Assembly: GCA_000320545.1 (NCBI GenBank)
Contig: ADNK01003065.1
Span: 1 to 64,000, forward strand
DNA length: 64,000 nucleotides
Reading direction: 5' to 3'
From: Bigelowiella natans CCMP2755
Taxonomy: Eukaryota; Cercozoa; Chlorarachniophyceae
The notes under the pieces were generated by a model. It did no database searches. It saw only the letters and a list, made by a program, of their open reading frames with translations, and was not told the DNA's origin. This document shows, in pieces, positions 1 to 13,010 of the stretch (positions are counted from its first letter, which is position 1; every line of letters begins with the position of its first letter). The position numbers were made by a program, and so were the translations under genes.

Positions 1-202
1 TTTTTTTTTTTTTTTTTTTCAAAACACCAAAAAAAAATGGTGCCAGGAAATTTTTTTATTATCAAAACCCGGAAAGGGGGGGGGGTGCCCGTTTTAAAAA
101 ATTTTTTTTTTTTGAACCCCCCAAAAAGGGGGGAAAGGGGCCCCTTTTGGGGGGCCAGGGTTTTTTTCCCCCCCCCCTTAAAATTTTTTTTTTTGTTTAA
201 AA

Positions 203-234
<32 letters not shown>

Positions 235-240
235 TCCCTC
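1..240. other. Low-quality, homopolymer-rich contig end
   Basis: The first 240 bases are runs of T, A, G and C, 5 to 35 bases long, with almost no mixed sequence. Nothing like it occurs elsewhere in the window. It looks like degraded read-end consensus, not biology. No telomere-type short G-rich repeat is visible, so I do not call it a telomere. ORFs predicted here are artefacts. Confidence 0.75.
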
Positions 241-632
241 CCTCCCCTGCATTTTCTACTAACACCATCTGAGGCTCGTATTGACTGAAAGCATCGCGAG
301 ATGATGATGATGATGATAATGAGGATGATGATGATGATGATGAGGATGATGATGAGGATGATGATGATGATGATGGAACTAACACCTTTGGCCTCCTTTA
401 ATTCGAAGATCTCTCCACGTAATTTGGACACAATTTCCATATTTTCCATTGCAGCAGCACCTTTGTAGGATTAAGGCGAAGAAGAAGAAGAAGAAGAAGA
501 AGAAGAAGAAGAAGGGGATGTGATCAAATAATCCGTAAAGAATAAACACAGTAGTGGTAGTATTAGTAGTATCAAATTCTAGTATTACTTTAATAGTGCA
601 GCAGTGCGCACATGTAGTGACAGAGAATATAC

Positions 633-663
<31 letters not shown>

Positions 664-664
664 T
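241..664. other. 3' flank of the CEP290-like gene, simple repeats only
   Basis: This stretch holds a GAT/GAG-type repeat (about 298-376), a GAA repeat (about 478-514) and a CA repeat (about 634-660). I see no further in-phase exon below the stop codon at 665-667. It is probably 3' untranslated or flanking sequence of the minus-strand gene. Confidence 0.5.
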
Positions 665-1022
665 CTACCGACCATTATTCTCAAATGCAGCCACTCCTTG
701 ACGATGACTCCCTCCAGGAGCAGCCTTACGAAGTACGTTTTGGTTCTTCAGCCTGTCATGGCAATGGTGATAATAATACATCGTCATGATCGATGATTGA
801 TGGCAATGGTGATAATAATACATCGTCATGATCGATGATTGATGGCAATAGTGATAATAATACATCGTCATGATCGATGATTGATGGCCACGACAATACC
901 ACATGATAAACAAACCAACACACGCACACACACACAAGACATATGATGACCTACCTTTGTCGAAGTGAAGCTATCTTTGTTGTCAAAGAGCTCTTATCTT
1001 TCAAAACGGCCTACCGTTTAAC

Positions 1023-1054
<32 letters not shown>

Positions 1055-1883
1055 CCACATTTCATGTAATCATATGTCGTGATATATACTGTATTTTTCT
1101 TTGTTTCATCAATACAGAGAATATGATTTCAACACTGGCGAAGATTTTAAAGCCTTCTTCTTCTATTCCTTCCATTGCAAGGAAAGTCATCGTTCGGATA
1201 TTGCTTCTTTAATAGCTAAAGTGGAGGCCATTTTCTATAAATAGCAGCATTATATTTACACATATACACACACACACGCACACACGCACACATGCATACA
1301 TATATACATACCGCTAAACGAGCTTGCATCGTCTCCATTTGCTTTGCCTTCTCAGCCAATTTTTTCTTAGCCTGCAGATCACACATAATACTCGATTAAC
1401 ATATACGGAGAAGAAGAGAAAATTTGACAATATTTCAAAATTTCATCCTCATCATCATCATCATCATCATCGATATCTCCATCGTGTAGTTGCACCTGAT
1501 TCAATTTTTGCAATGTGATTTTATCTGGCCCTGATTGATAACCCTTCTGTTCCAATACTGCCATTGCAGCGTTACCGACACCAGCACCACCTTTTCCGCT
1601 TTTTACAACATCCTCCTAAAATAATCAAATACTCATATCAGGATGATGGTGAGAATAAGTAAGAACAAACTAACACACAGATACCGATATAGACAGAAAA
1701 CCATATACGTTACCACTAACGTGTGTTCGTGAGCGTCTGTGTGTGTGTGTATGATAGGTGATTCTAACAATGAGCGCTATCGTGTCGTTGAATTCTTATC
1801 ACTTTTTCGTCCTGTGATTTCTGAGCAATAAGTTCGTTTACTTGTCCCGTCAGCTGGAAGATCTTGGTTTCCTGTAGTAGTAA

Positions 1884-1915
<32 letters not shown>

Positions 1916-1929
1916 AGTAGTAGTGGTAG

Positions 1930-1974
<45 letters not shown>

Positions 1975-2114
1975 GAAAGAGAGAAAATAGGCAGATAAGA
2001 AAAGAAAGCAAGAATAAGGGAAAAGAGGGTTTATTATTCTTCGATTCGTCTCCTTTTCCCGTAGGTGGTGCATCATGACTAATGATATCATATCATTCTT
2101 TGCCATCATCCTCT

Positions 2115-2148
<34 letters not shown>

Positions 2149-2537
2149 TTCTACTTCTACTACCTGATGCTTGGAGGCCTCTTCAGCTGCAAAGAGTTGC
2201 TGCTCAACTTTTGTAAGTTTCGCTCGTGCAGATCCAAGCTAGTAACACAATAATAATGGTGAGATAATGATGGTGATAACTACGATATGGCCCCTTCATC
2301 TCTTCTTCAGATTAGGTGCTAAGCATCATCAATCTTTCACCGCTCTCACCATGCAATGAATGATTTTATGAACATCGTCACAACACTTCATTAATGTGAA
2401 ACCAATGGGAAGTCACTACTACTACTGCTGCTACTACTATTACTATTACTACTACTACTGGTACAACCTCTCGTGCTGTATGTCGGCGCTTCTTGAGCAA
2501 ATCACTTGCCTTATTTAACGACAGCCACCACAAAAAC

Positions 2538-2571
<34 letters not shown>

Positions 2572-3977
2572 TAATAGATGACATGATGATGATGATAAGA
2601 TTGTCATCGTGAATACATATATTACAATGTAATACGGCAAGAAAAAGAAGGAGGAGACGGATTATTCTTGCTTACATTTGTTGTATTTGTTGTAAAATAT
2701 TAAAAAAATCATCAACAACAAATACCAATATTCTACCCTTCTTAATTCGTTTTCTCCATCTATTTTTATTCCTTATCTTTGTTATATGTTCTCTATTTCA
2801 TTCTTCTGCCACCGCTCTTTATTCCCACAATCTTCTTATTCCTCCTCCTCCTCCTCCTCCTCCTCCTCCTCCTCTTCCTCCATTTCTTCTTCCCTTCTTC
2901 TTCTTCTTCTTCTTCTTCTTCTTCTTCTTCTTTTCCTTCTATCATCCACCTTTGCACGTTGATCACCAAGCTGTCTTGTTAGCTCCTGTTAGAGGAATCG
3001 TTGGGATAGGAAACATTAGGCTAACAACAAACAAGCTATTTGTATTGCTTGCTAGTAGCTACACATTATTATACCCTAGAAAGAGAGAGATAACAGAATA
3101 ATTCATATCAGAAAACAACTTTCCAAATGTACTACAAAATCTGCTTATTTTTCTAATTAAAGCTTCACAAAAAATCTAATCTAATATTTTCGAATCTGTT
3201 CCCCTCCCCACTCCCTCTATTTCCCTGCCTTTATTTTGATCGTTTGATCTTGCACTGTGGATTGGAGTGCCTGAATTTGAAGAAGTAGTGGTGGTGATAA
3301 GAGGGAGGCAAAGGAAAGAAGAAAGGATAAACGATAGATGAAGTAAGCAGACTTAGAGAAGGATCATGCTGAGGAAATGGCAGTCTAGTTCTCTTTCTTC
3401 CTCCCCCAAATACATTTCTACAATCATATACACGACTTATATCATCCTTTTGATAGTTGTTGACCCCATTACTACCTGAATTGCCTTCCTGTCGTTTACT
3501 TCGTGGATTTTCATTTTGTCAAGTTGAAGTTTTAGTCGTTCATGCTCCGCTTCCATCTTCATCAGACTCTGTGTACGTAAATGTATGGGCGATGATGATG
3601 ATGATGATGATGCTCACAATAACGATTCCACTAGCAGTAGCAGAAGTAATGTCCAGTAGCAATGGTGGCAGAGCAAAATATGATATTATATCTTTCAAAA
3701 CAAAGAACCAATGTTTACTTTCTACATATTAATGACTGAGACCTGCTGTTTAGTCTTCATTTTCTTAGACCACTTCGTCTGTTCTTTTTCTTTTTTTCCC
3801 GCATCCCCCCCCCCCACACACAAACACAAACACACACACACACAATGCATGTCCACAGCGGTGATAAGTTAATATTGAATTTTCTATTGTACAGTATTAC
3901 TTCAAACTTAGGAACTGCAGCTTGGAGCTGTTGGCCAAATTTTTTTCTTTCTTTCTATCTATGTATTTTTTTGGTAC

Positions 3978-4019
<42 letters not shown>

Positions 4020-4186
4020 CCTCTCATTACCCATTGCTATAGCGATTTCATTCCTCATATTTGGCTTTAGATTGAGCCTGTGAGTGTTATTTAGTGCCAG
4101 CAACACAGTGTATAATTAAGCTCATTTCGTATTATTTACGGATAATATATGTAGTATTATCCTGTTAATATGTACAAATTGAAACA

Positions 4187-4236
<50 letters not shown>

Positions 4237-5286
4237 GAGATATTCATTTTAACGCGTGCATATACTACGAGACAACAACCTCCTCTCCAGATCTCCCTTC
4301 AAATCCACATGATTTTGTGATTGCTGCAGCATGCTAGATTTAAGGATATGAATCGTCTTTCGGAGCGTTTCCATCTCGCGCCTATACTCTTTGCAGTGGT
4401 GTGTTTTCTTGGCTACGGCCTCTTCAAGCGTACTTGTTTGCTTCTTCTCAGAACAACCAACACATCGCAAAACAACACAACACATCCACATCCATCGTCG
4501 CACAATAATCAAAAGAATATGAGACAAAAAATAGTGGTGATGGTGAGGATTATGATGATGATAACGAAGATGAGGATACTCCCAAGAAGAAGCATAGAAT
4601 TCGAATAACTAAATGCGGCACTAGCACTACCATACATGACACCACTCCAACAAACACACACACGCACTTTGAGTCGCTCGATTTCCTTTGCCATGACATC
4701 TCGTTCCTTACTTAACAGCTCGGCCTACCATCAGGCAGCAGCAGCAGGTTTAGAAGAAGAAGAAACATAACATATATCGTGTGTGCGTATACTGCACTGT
4801 GCATATGTTCCCCCTCCTCCTCCTCCTCTTCGCAGCTACAACCTGCAACTCGAAACTTTTGCTTTTTCTCAGATGCTCAATAGCTTCGATCTTGGGAAAA
4901 TACGACGAACACAAATAATAATAAGAAGAGGATCAACTGAAAAACTACTTGGTGAACCAATGATAATAAAGACCGATGGATTCATTCTTATGAAACACAG
5001 CAGCAGCTCTAATAACGCAGATGATGGTAGGTGTACTTGTAATAGATAATTAAGATTCCAATGCTCTCTCTGGTACGATCATATCTTTTCACTCACCTCT
5101 CTTTCTTTCTTGTTATCTCCCTTCCCCGTATTCCCTTCTCCCTCTCCTACCTTGGCTTTATGTTCCTGCTCGACGATATCTCTTGCAGCTACCATGTCAA
5201 GAGACTTAATAATCTGCTTTGAGCGCTGGGGATCATCCTTCTCCTTCTCCTGAAAACGACAAAATATACTACTTCTTCAATTGAGG

Positions 5287-5320
<34 letters not shown>

Positions 5321-5874
5321 CCAATCAACTTGGTTGCTGATGACTGAGAGCTTGTTGCAATTAGATGATATGGATTTTATTTCATCCCAGAGAATAGCAC
5401 AGCAGAAAGGAACATTGCCCTTCATTACTATTAGTCTCCCTTCCAACTGTTTGAATTTCGATAATTATTTTTATGGACGAAAACCAAAAAAACTGAATAC
5501 TGTTATGTGTCAGAAGAAGGATCATTATTATCATTATCATTATTATTATTGTTGTTGTTGTCATTATTGAGTGTAGTGTGTTGTAGTACTTGATATTCCT
5601 TTATTTGGGCCTTGAGTTGATCGATGGTCTCGACTTTCTGTTTAAGCTCGCTGTCGAGTTTCTCTAGTTCCATCTATATTACCGCATGGACACGAGTAGG
5701 AGGAGGACGACGAGGTGGGTGGAGGAGAAGGGGAAGGAAGAGGAGGAGTAGTTGGAGAAGATGTTGTCAATTGCTCGAGACTACATTGATGACTAAAATA
5801 TAATTGGTAGTACCATGTTGTTGGAAACGGGCTTTGTGGTTTGTAGCACCGACAGGGCACCTGAATATTGTAAC

Positions 5875-5906
<32 letters not shown>

Positions 5907-6228
5907 CGATGTTAACAACTATATGCGTTGTTGGCGCTGTTGTTGCTGCTGCTGTGTAATGATGGAGTAGTAAGGTATTCCTCTTTTCGACACCATCGTT
6001 GATGTTCCCTTATTATCCTCTACCACATCCCTCTTCTTCTTCTTCTTCTTCTTCTTCTTCTTCTTCCTCTACTTTTCCTTGTATCACTATTCACTGCAAG
6101 CTACTACCTTCTATCTTCTCCAAATCACCCTCATCCTGATTACAACCCAATATTCGAACACACAAACGCAAAGTAAACAAAAAGCTTAGAATTTGTTGAA
6201 GAAGATATACTATTCAACAGTAGAAAAT

Positions 6229-6268
<40 letters not shown>

Positions 6269-6560
6269 ATTGAAACTCTAGCCATCCCCAAACATCAACT
6301 GCTGTGGAGGAATCCTTTTGAGCGGGTGGATACATACATGGTGAAGGTGTGGGTAGTGAAAAGATGGCGATCGATAATAGACGACGACCTGTTTATGAAT
6401 CTGCTCGTTGAGTTCTTTAATATGCCTACCATCTTCACTTGCTCGCAGCTGATACTGCTTCTGAGCCTATATATTGATGATGATGATGATGATAATGATG
6501 ATGATCATGATCATGGATAGAGCAGAGAATGTACTCGTCCTTGAACTAAACTCACTTACG

Positions 6561-6595
<35 letters not shown>

Positions 6596-6597
6596 AT

Positions 6598-6649
<52 letters not shown>

Positions 6650-7968
6650 AGAAGGGAGAGGGGGAGAGGAGGAAGAGACTCTCCACTTTACTGGCAAAAT
6701 GAACAGCTGAACTCTTAGAGGAAAGACGACCTACCTCTTCCAATAGCTTTTGGTATTTTCTCACAGCAGCGGACTTCTGTGAGAGCAGTATTTCCATCGA
6801 CTCCACACGCTCTTTACTGAGTGTCATGATTCTACAACAGAGAGACCCAATATCACCGTTAAAAAACAACAAATACTACATCGTTTTCACTCAAAACAGC
6901 AAAACCCTATGCAAACATTGTTAGAATGAATAGTTGCACAATCAGCATTCTATTCTCTCCGTTACTACTATGTCGTTGCCCAAGCTACCACGTAACAAGC
7001 CAAGAAACCGACCTTTTCTTCTCAAGTTGGTTGCGTTCTTCCGTATCGGCAGCAGCTTTGTATAGCGACTCTATCTCATGCTAAAACAACAATTTGAAGT
7101 GATATATTCAGAGGTGCATGGTAGCGATGGCAACAAGCAGTGGATAGCAAGACAGTGCTCACGTAGACAATTCTTCTCTTCTCGATATGGTTGCTTAATA
7201 AGTTGGTTTTTGTATTTATACCTGCTTTGCCCGAAGTTCATCCGTACGCTTCGCAAGCATTTCTGCAATGAGCACATAACATATTGCCAGACACAATGAA
7301 AAAATACCGTACTATAGCATCAGATAACATCCAGCATCATCATGTGGTAAGGGAGGGTTCGTGTATAATCTTACTTCAACGCATTCTCCTAAGCTACTCT
7401 TATGATCAATTCCTGCATGACTTTGAAGCCTCTCTTCTTCTTCTTCTTCTTCTTCTTCTTCTTCTTCTTTTATCATGCTACTGCCCTTTCTCCCGCTGCA
7501 GCTACTATACCCCTCCTCCTTCTTATCCTACTACTACTACTACCACCATCACCACCACCACCACCACCATCGCAACTACAACAACTACCATCTTGGTCAA
7601 TGACAAGCGCCTTGTTCGTACGGACAACCTGCAAGAAAAATAAGGATAAAACAATGATAATAATAATAATAAGAAAAAGAAGAAGAGGGGAAGAAACTGG
7701 AAAGAGGAGATTATAACTTAAGATTCTTAGAGAGTAGTAATAGGATCTAACGATACATCCTAAGGAGGGTGCAAAGTGTTAAAGAAGAGAACTGCTTTTA
7801 TTTAGCCATTACCGCTCGGTATTCTTCGATTTTTGCCTGTAATCTCTTTACATGCGCCTGGTGATGATGATGATGATGAGGATGATGATGATGATAATAG
7901 GGAAGAGGACAGAGACGCAAATACAACATATCCGCAGAACAGGTAGTTGAATATATTTGAGTTACTCT

Positions 7969-8014
<46 letters not shown>

Positions 8015-8434
8015 CACACACACAGCACATGAATTCTTTGCCTCAGTAGTAGCGCTATTAGTACGACTAATTCTACTACTTCTACTACTGCTACTGCTGC
8101 TGCTAGTATTATAAGTACTGCTGTTACCAGAGCTGCTTCCTCCTTTGGTGTGTTCTCGAGAGCATCTTCAAGTGGTGTTCCAAAATGGCCAGCACCATCG
8201 TTACCATCATCCGCATAATTTCCCTTCAGTTTCTTCGTTTTACTGGCGTATCGAGAGCGCAAACGTCCTTCTTGCTCTCGAAGCTAGATTGACAATAATA
8301 CAACAGCAATGATGATGATGATAATGATGATGGTGGCGATGATGATGATGATGATGGCGATTACACACACGAGCAAGTGCAGCACCACTGCGTTTCATGA
8401 TTGCTGTCTAGCGAATGAATTGGCATAAACATCG

Positions 8435-8466
<32 letters not shown>

Positions 8467-8535
8467 TTCATCATCATCATCATCATCGTGACGATCGTCG
8501 TCGTCATCATCACATGCTTCCAACTGTTAATAATG

Positions 8536-8568
<33 letters not shown>

Positions 8569-9359
8569 CTGTTGTTGATAGGTGATCATAAGCTTATGTG
8601 CCTCAATGTCCTTACTGCCAAGCTCCTCCTGATGTTCAATACAGCAGATAGATGATGATAATACCCCGAAATGTGCACACACTATTGCACTCTTTAATAA
8701 TATAATATTACGAAGTAGTAGTAATAACGGCAAAGCTACTACTACTACAACTACTACTACTACTACTACCATTACCTCTTTCTCAGCGATGGTTTTGTGC
8801 AGCGCATCTATCGTGTCCTCTGCATCTCCGAGTGTCTTTTTGTAAAAGTCTAGCCGTGTTCGGAGCACTGAAGCTTCCCGCCTTATTATTTATTCATCAT
8901 ATTGTTGTGCATTGTTTTGTTAGTGTCACTGTCCTGGGTTATGTCGTTTTTAGTAGTTTTATGTATAATAAACCACGCTGCTCTCTCGCTCTATTGATTA
9001 TTTACCGTGATTTTATCTCTTGGACGCGGATACGTTTGATCTGTGCTGCCCAGTGCTGGATTCTGAGGGAAACAAGGACGATGTGATGATGATGATGATG
9101 TTGATGGTGATGACATAAATGACTATCTGTAATTTGAATGAGTGGCAAAGACATAAGTTTGAGGATATTAAATCGATCACCGCTCCCTCCACATTTACGG
9201 TGACGCCATCAAACAATAGATTATTATTATCGGTTTATCGTTGTAATCTTCTTCTATTGGAAATTACATATATGTATACTCTTACACCACTGAGAAGAAG
9301 TAAGAGCTGCTACCTGAAGTGCGTGTCCGCATTGTTTCCTTTCGAGTTCTGATTATGAC

Positions 9360-9390
<31 letters not shown>

Positions 9391-9756
9391 GTCGTCGTTG
9401 TCATCATCCCAATCATCATCATCAAATGAAACGTACTACATGCCGTTCAAATTTCACTTTTTGTGATGTTTATTCTACTTTTCTTCTCCCCCTCCCTCTT
9501 ACTCACTTACTCTATACCTACGCAACTATCCCACACACACACGCATTCATTCTCTCTCTCTCTCTCTCTCTCGCTCATCACTCACATTCTCATGAGCTGC
9601 TAATTCCTGTCCTATTATTTCTTTCTCCGCACACAACTATGATGATGGTTTAAGGAGGAGGAGGAAGAGGAAGAAGAGGAGGAACACAATATAGATTTAA
9701 GAGGCATTTAGCAGCAAATATTGAAACTTTTCCCAGCAAAAGCATGCCCACTAACA

Positions 9757-9796
<40 letters not shown>

Positions 9797-12785
9797 GATA
9801 CATGTTATACATACAATATCTTCTCCTTCTTTTTGGTGTCTTTATTATCTTTAAATGGTAGCTACTACTACTACTACTACTACTACTACTGCTACTACTC
9901 TTTCTATCTGTGCTTCTAGGGACTCTCGCTTTGACTCTGCTGTTGACGCCTGCGTTCAAAGTAATCGTTATTAGTGGAATTGTAGTAGTAGTACTAGTAG
10001 TAGTAGTGAAAACTTTGCCAACAGCGACGGTGTACTACACTGCTGCAACTTGCTGAAACGGATCGAACATGATGATTTATTTACTTATTTTGTTTGGAAG
10101 TGACGACGACACTTTAAAGCTTCGATGCTAGTCAGTGTCATCATCATCATTACATTCTTCACACAATCTTTATGACGTTTGTAGCAATCACCACCTTTAC
10201 TTCTAGTTTCTTTAGACTGTTAGCAAGCTTCATGTTTGTCTCATGCAGCGTCCAACTAAGATCACACACGTGGTAGTATCAGCATAAGGAAGAGGAAGAA
10301 CAGAGCAAGGCTACATTATACATCATCATCATCATCATCACCATCATCATCATCGTGATTAAGATTCCCCTCTTCCATCGTACACACCCTTGCTGGAGGG
10401 AAAGAAAGTCATGAAGGTAATTATCCTCCGGAAGTCGCCGTGGGCTATTCTTGACATCTTTATCATTTTCATTCAAGTTGGCCTTTTTCAGCTCCTTCCC
10501 TTGATCTTTCCTGTCGCCGAGTAGGTTTGCCTTAGGATATGATGATGATGATGACGATGCACCGCCCCCATTATCACTATTTGTATTGGAAATAATCGCA
10601 TCAGCGGTCATTCCCAGGCTTTTTCTTCGCAGCGCGTCTCTTCCCAAAGTCCCTACACCTCCAACCGAAGAAGCATTGAGCTGTTTTAAGAGTTGAGATA
10701 TCGTGGCATTATGCGCCTTCTCGGCAGAAGCAGCTTGTAAGCGATGAGAGACCCACAGCCTGATGATTAAGAGGATGATGATTAAAATAATGATGATGAC
10801 GATGATGATGATGATGATGTGATGAAATTGATGATAATATCCAAACTCATGATGATGAGTGATATGATAATACAACTCACACCTATGCATTTCTTCCTCA
10901 GAGTCCAGCAGTTTCTGTTGCAGATCGTGTAACATCGCATTGTCGCTATGTTGTTTTGCTTCCACCTCAGCCAGCATAGCTTCACGTGAGTTGAGCTGAT
11001 TTAAAACAACTCAGTCACCGTTCAGTACTCTCCTTACTTATCTTCAGCACACTATCATTATGGCTAGCATCATCATCATCATCATCATCATCATCATTAT
11101 CACGAAGTAGCAGAAGTAGTAGTAGCAGCATGATCATCATTGCAATTATCACCGTGAATCATTCAATTATCAGCAATTTGTGATGAATCAGTCACCTCTG
11201 TTCTGAGAGCGATGAGTTCGTGGCTCATCTTACCAACTAGTCCATGCTCGTCAGACTTACTCTCATTCTTTAATAGCTTCTCTAATTGCTCCAGACTCTT
11301 CTCACCAGCAGAGTTTTCAGCCGCGTACTGATCAAGCAGCGCTTGCGAACGTGATACCTGCTGGGCGTGAATACTCTCTTCCTTTCGTAAGGATGAAACC
11401 TAAAAATATCAGCAGCAGTTCGTATGCGGGATTATATCTTGCTATTCTTCAGGCAAAGAGAAACACTTCGAGCAAGAATATATCTGGAAGAGGAGGAAAA
11501 ATATAAGGAATTCTCTGGCCAATTAGTAGTACCTCTATTTGTAGCTCTTTAACTTGGATTTTGGCGCTTACAAGTTGTTTGCGGAGCTCTTCCGCGTCGA
11601 TTTTGGACGAAAAACGTTCCAAGTTTGCCTGAGACTCACCGGCACGATTTTCAGCGTCTGATGCTTCTTGCAAAGCTGAGGAAAGCCGTTTGGTAAGATC
11701 CTCCACTTTGGATTCGAGGGCGCTACACTGTGTCTGTGCCTGGGAGAATAGTGACTCAAAACGTCCTGCCTTTGCTTGCCAGTTTGAAACCTGATCATCA
11801 GAATTATTTCCGTCATCATTGATTTTCCATCTCCTCCTCCTCCTCCTCCTCCTCCTCCTCCTCCATCATATCACCATCTATAACATCGTTGTAAAAGGTA
11901 GTCCTGCTTAAGGTACACCGAAAGCAGCATGAGAGATCTGTATCTGTATCTTTAGTAGTAGTAGTAGTAGTAGTAACCTGCAGGCGCAAGGCGTGAGTGT
12001 CATTCTCCGCCCCGCTTGCCTTTCCTTCGGCATTTATGCGAGTTTTCATCATTTTATCTCTTCCTAGCTCTTCTCCATGCTTTTGTTCCTTTTTCATCAT
12101 TGTCTGTAAATCCGCTGACGTAACTGCCAGCTGCTTTTTCAAGCTCAAATTCTCTGAAAACACTCGGTCGAATTTTGCCGCGTTTTCAAGCCCCAGGGCT
12201 GCATGTAATAGCGCGATTTTCAGCCTATTTTTCGTCGATATCAAACGGCGCTTCGTCGCGTGGTAGTGCCCCTTCGGCACCCAATCGTGCTGACATAATC
12301 GAAGTTTCTCCAACCTCGCGCTCAGATGAGCATTGCGCTTGCTGATTGCTAGATTACGTTTCTGCAGCTCTATCTCTGAAGAGATGCTGGCGCTTTCAAG
12401 ACGTTTGTGTGCAGCAGTGAGGGAAACAAACCGTGAATGAAGACTGTTGTAACGTCGGGAAATCTGTCGCTTCTTTAGCTTCATCAGCAACAGATCGTCG
12501 TGATCGTCGTCTTGATTAGTGTCCTCCTCCTCCTCCTCCTCCTCCACATTTCTATTAGTATCTTTGTCGAGATGGTGCTATTTGGTATACATGATGGGGA
12601 GAGCAGTGAATTCGAGGTATTGGAGGTAATAATGAGTAAATGCTTCATAGGTGTTGGATCTTCTCAGGTTATTCGTTGAAATATACAACGATGCCACTGC
12701 AGGAGCTACTACTCATTTATTCTCATCATCATTTTTCATATATTTACTTTCCATGTTATCCTAATTCCCCGCCCACTCCGGATAT

Positions 12786-12863
<78 letters not shown>

Positions 12864-12979
12864 AATCATTTTTTAAAATCTTCATCTGTCTTTCCCCCCA
12901 CCCTCTTCTTGGGACTCTCCTCTTTCACCACCCCTAGTACTACTACTACTACTTCACCGCATGGATGGATGTGACACCC

Positions 12980-13010
<31 letters not shown>

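Noticed and set aside
1-240. Homopolymer-rich end considered as a telomere
   Set aside because: No short regular G-rich unit is present; the irregular homopolymers look like poor base calling.
759-884. Three repeats considered as a CRISPR-like array
   Set aside because: The units abut without spacers and the genome is eukaryotic; it is a minisatellite.
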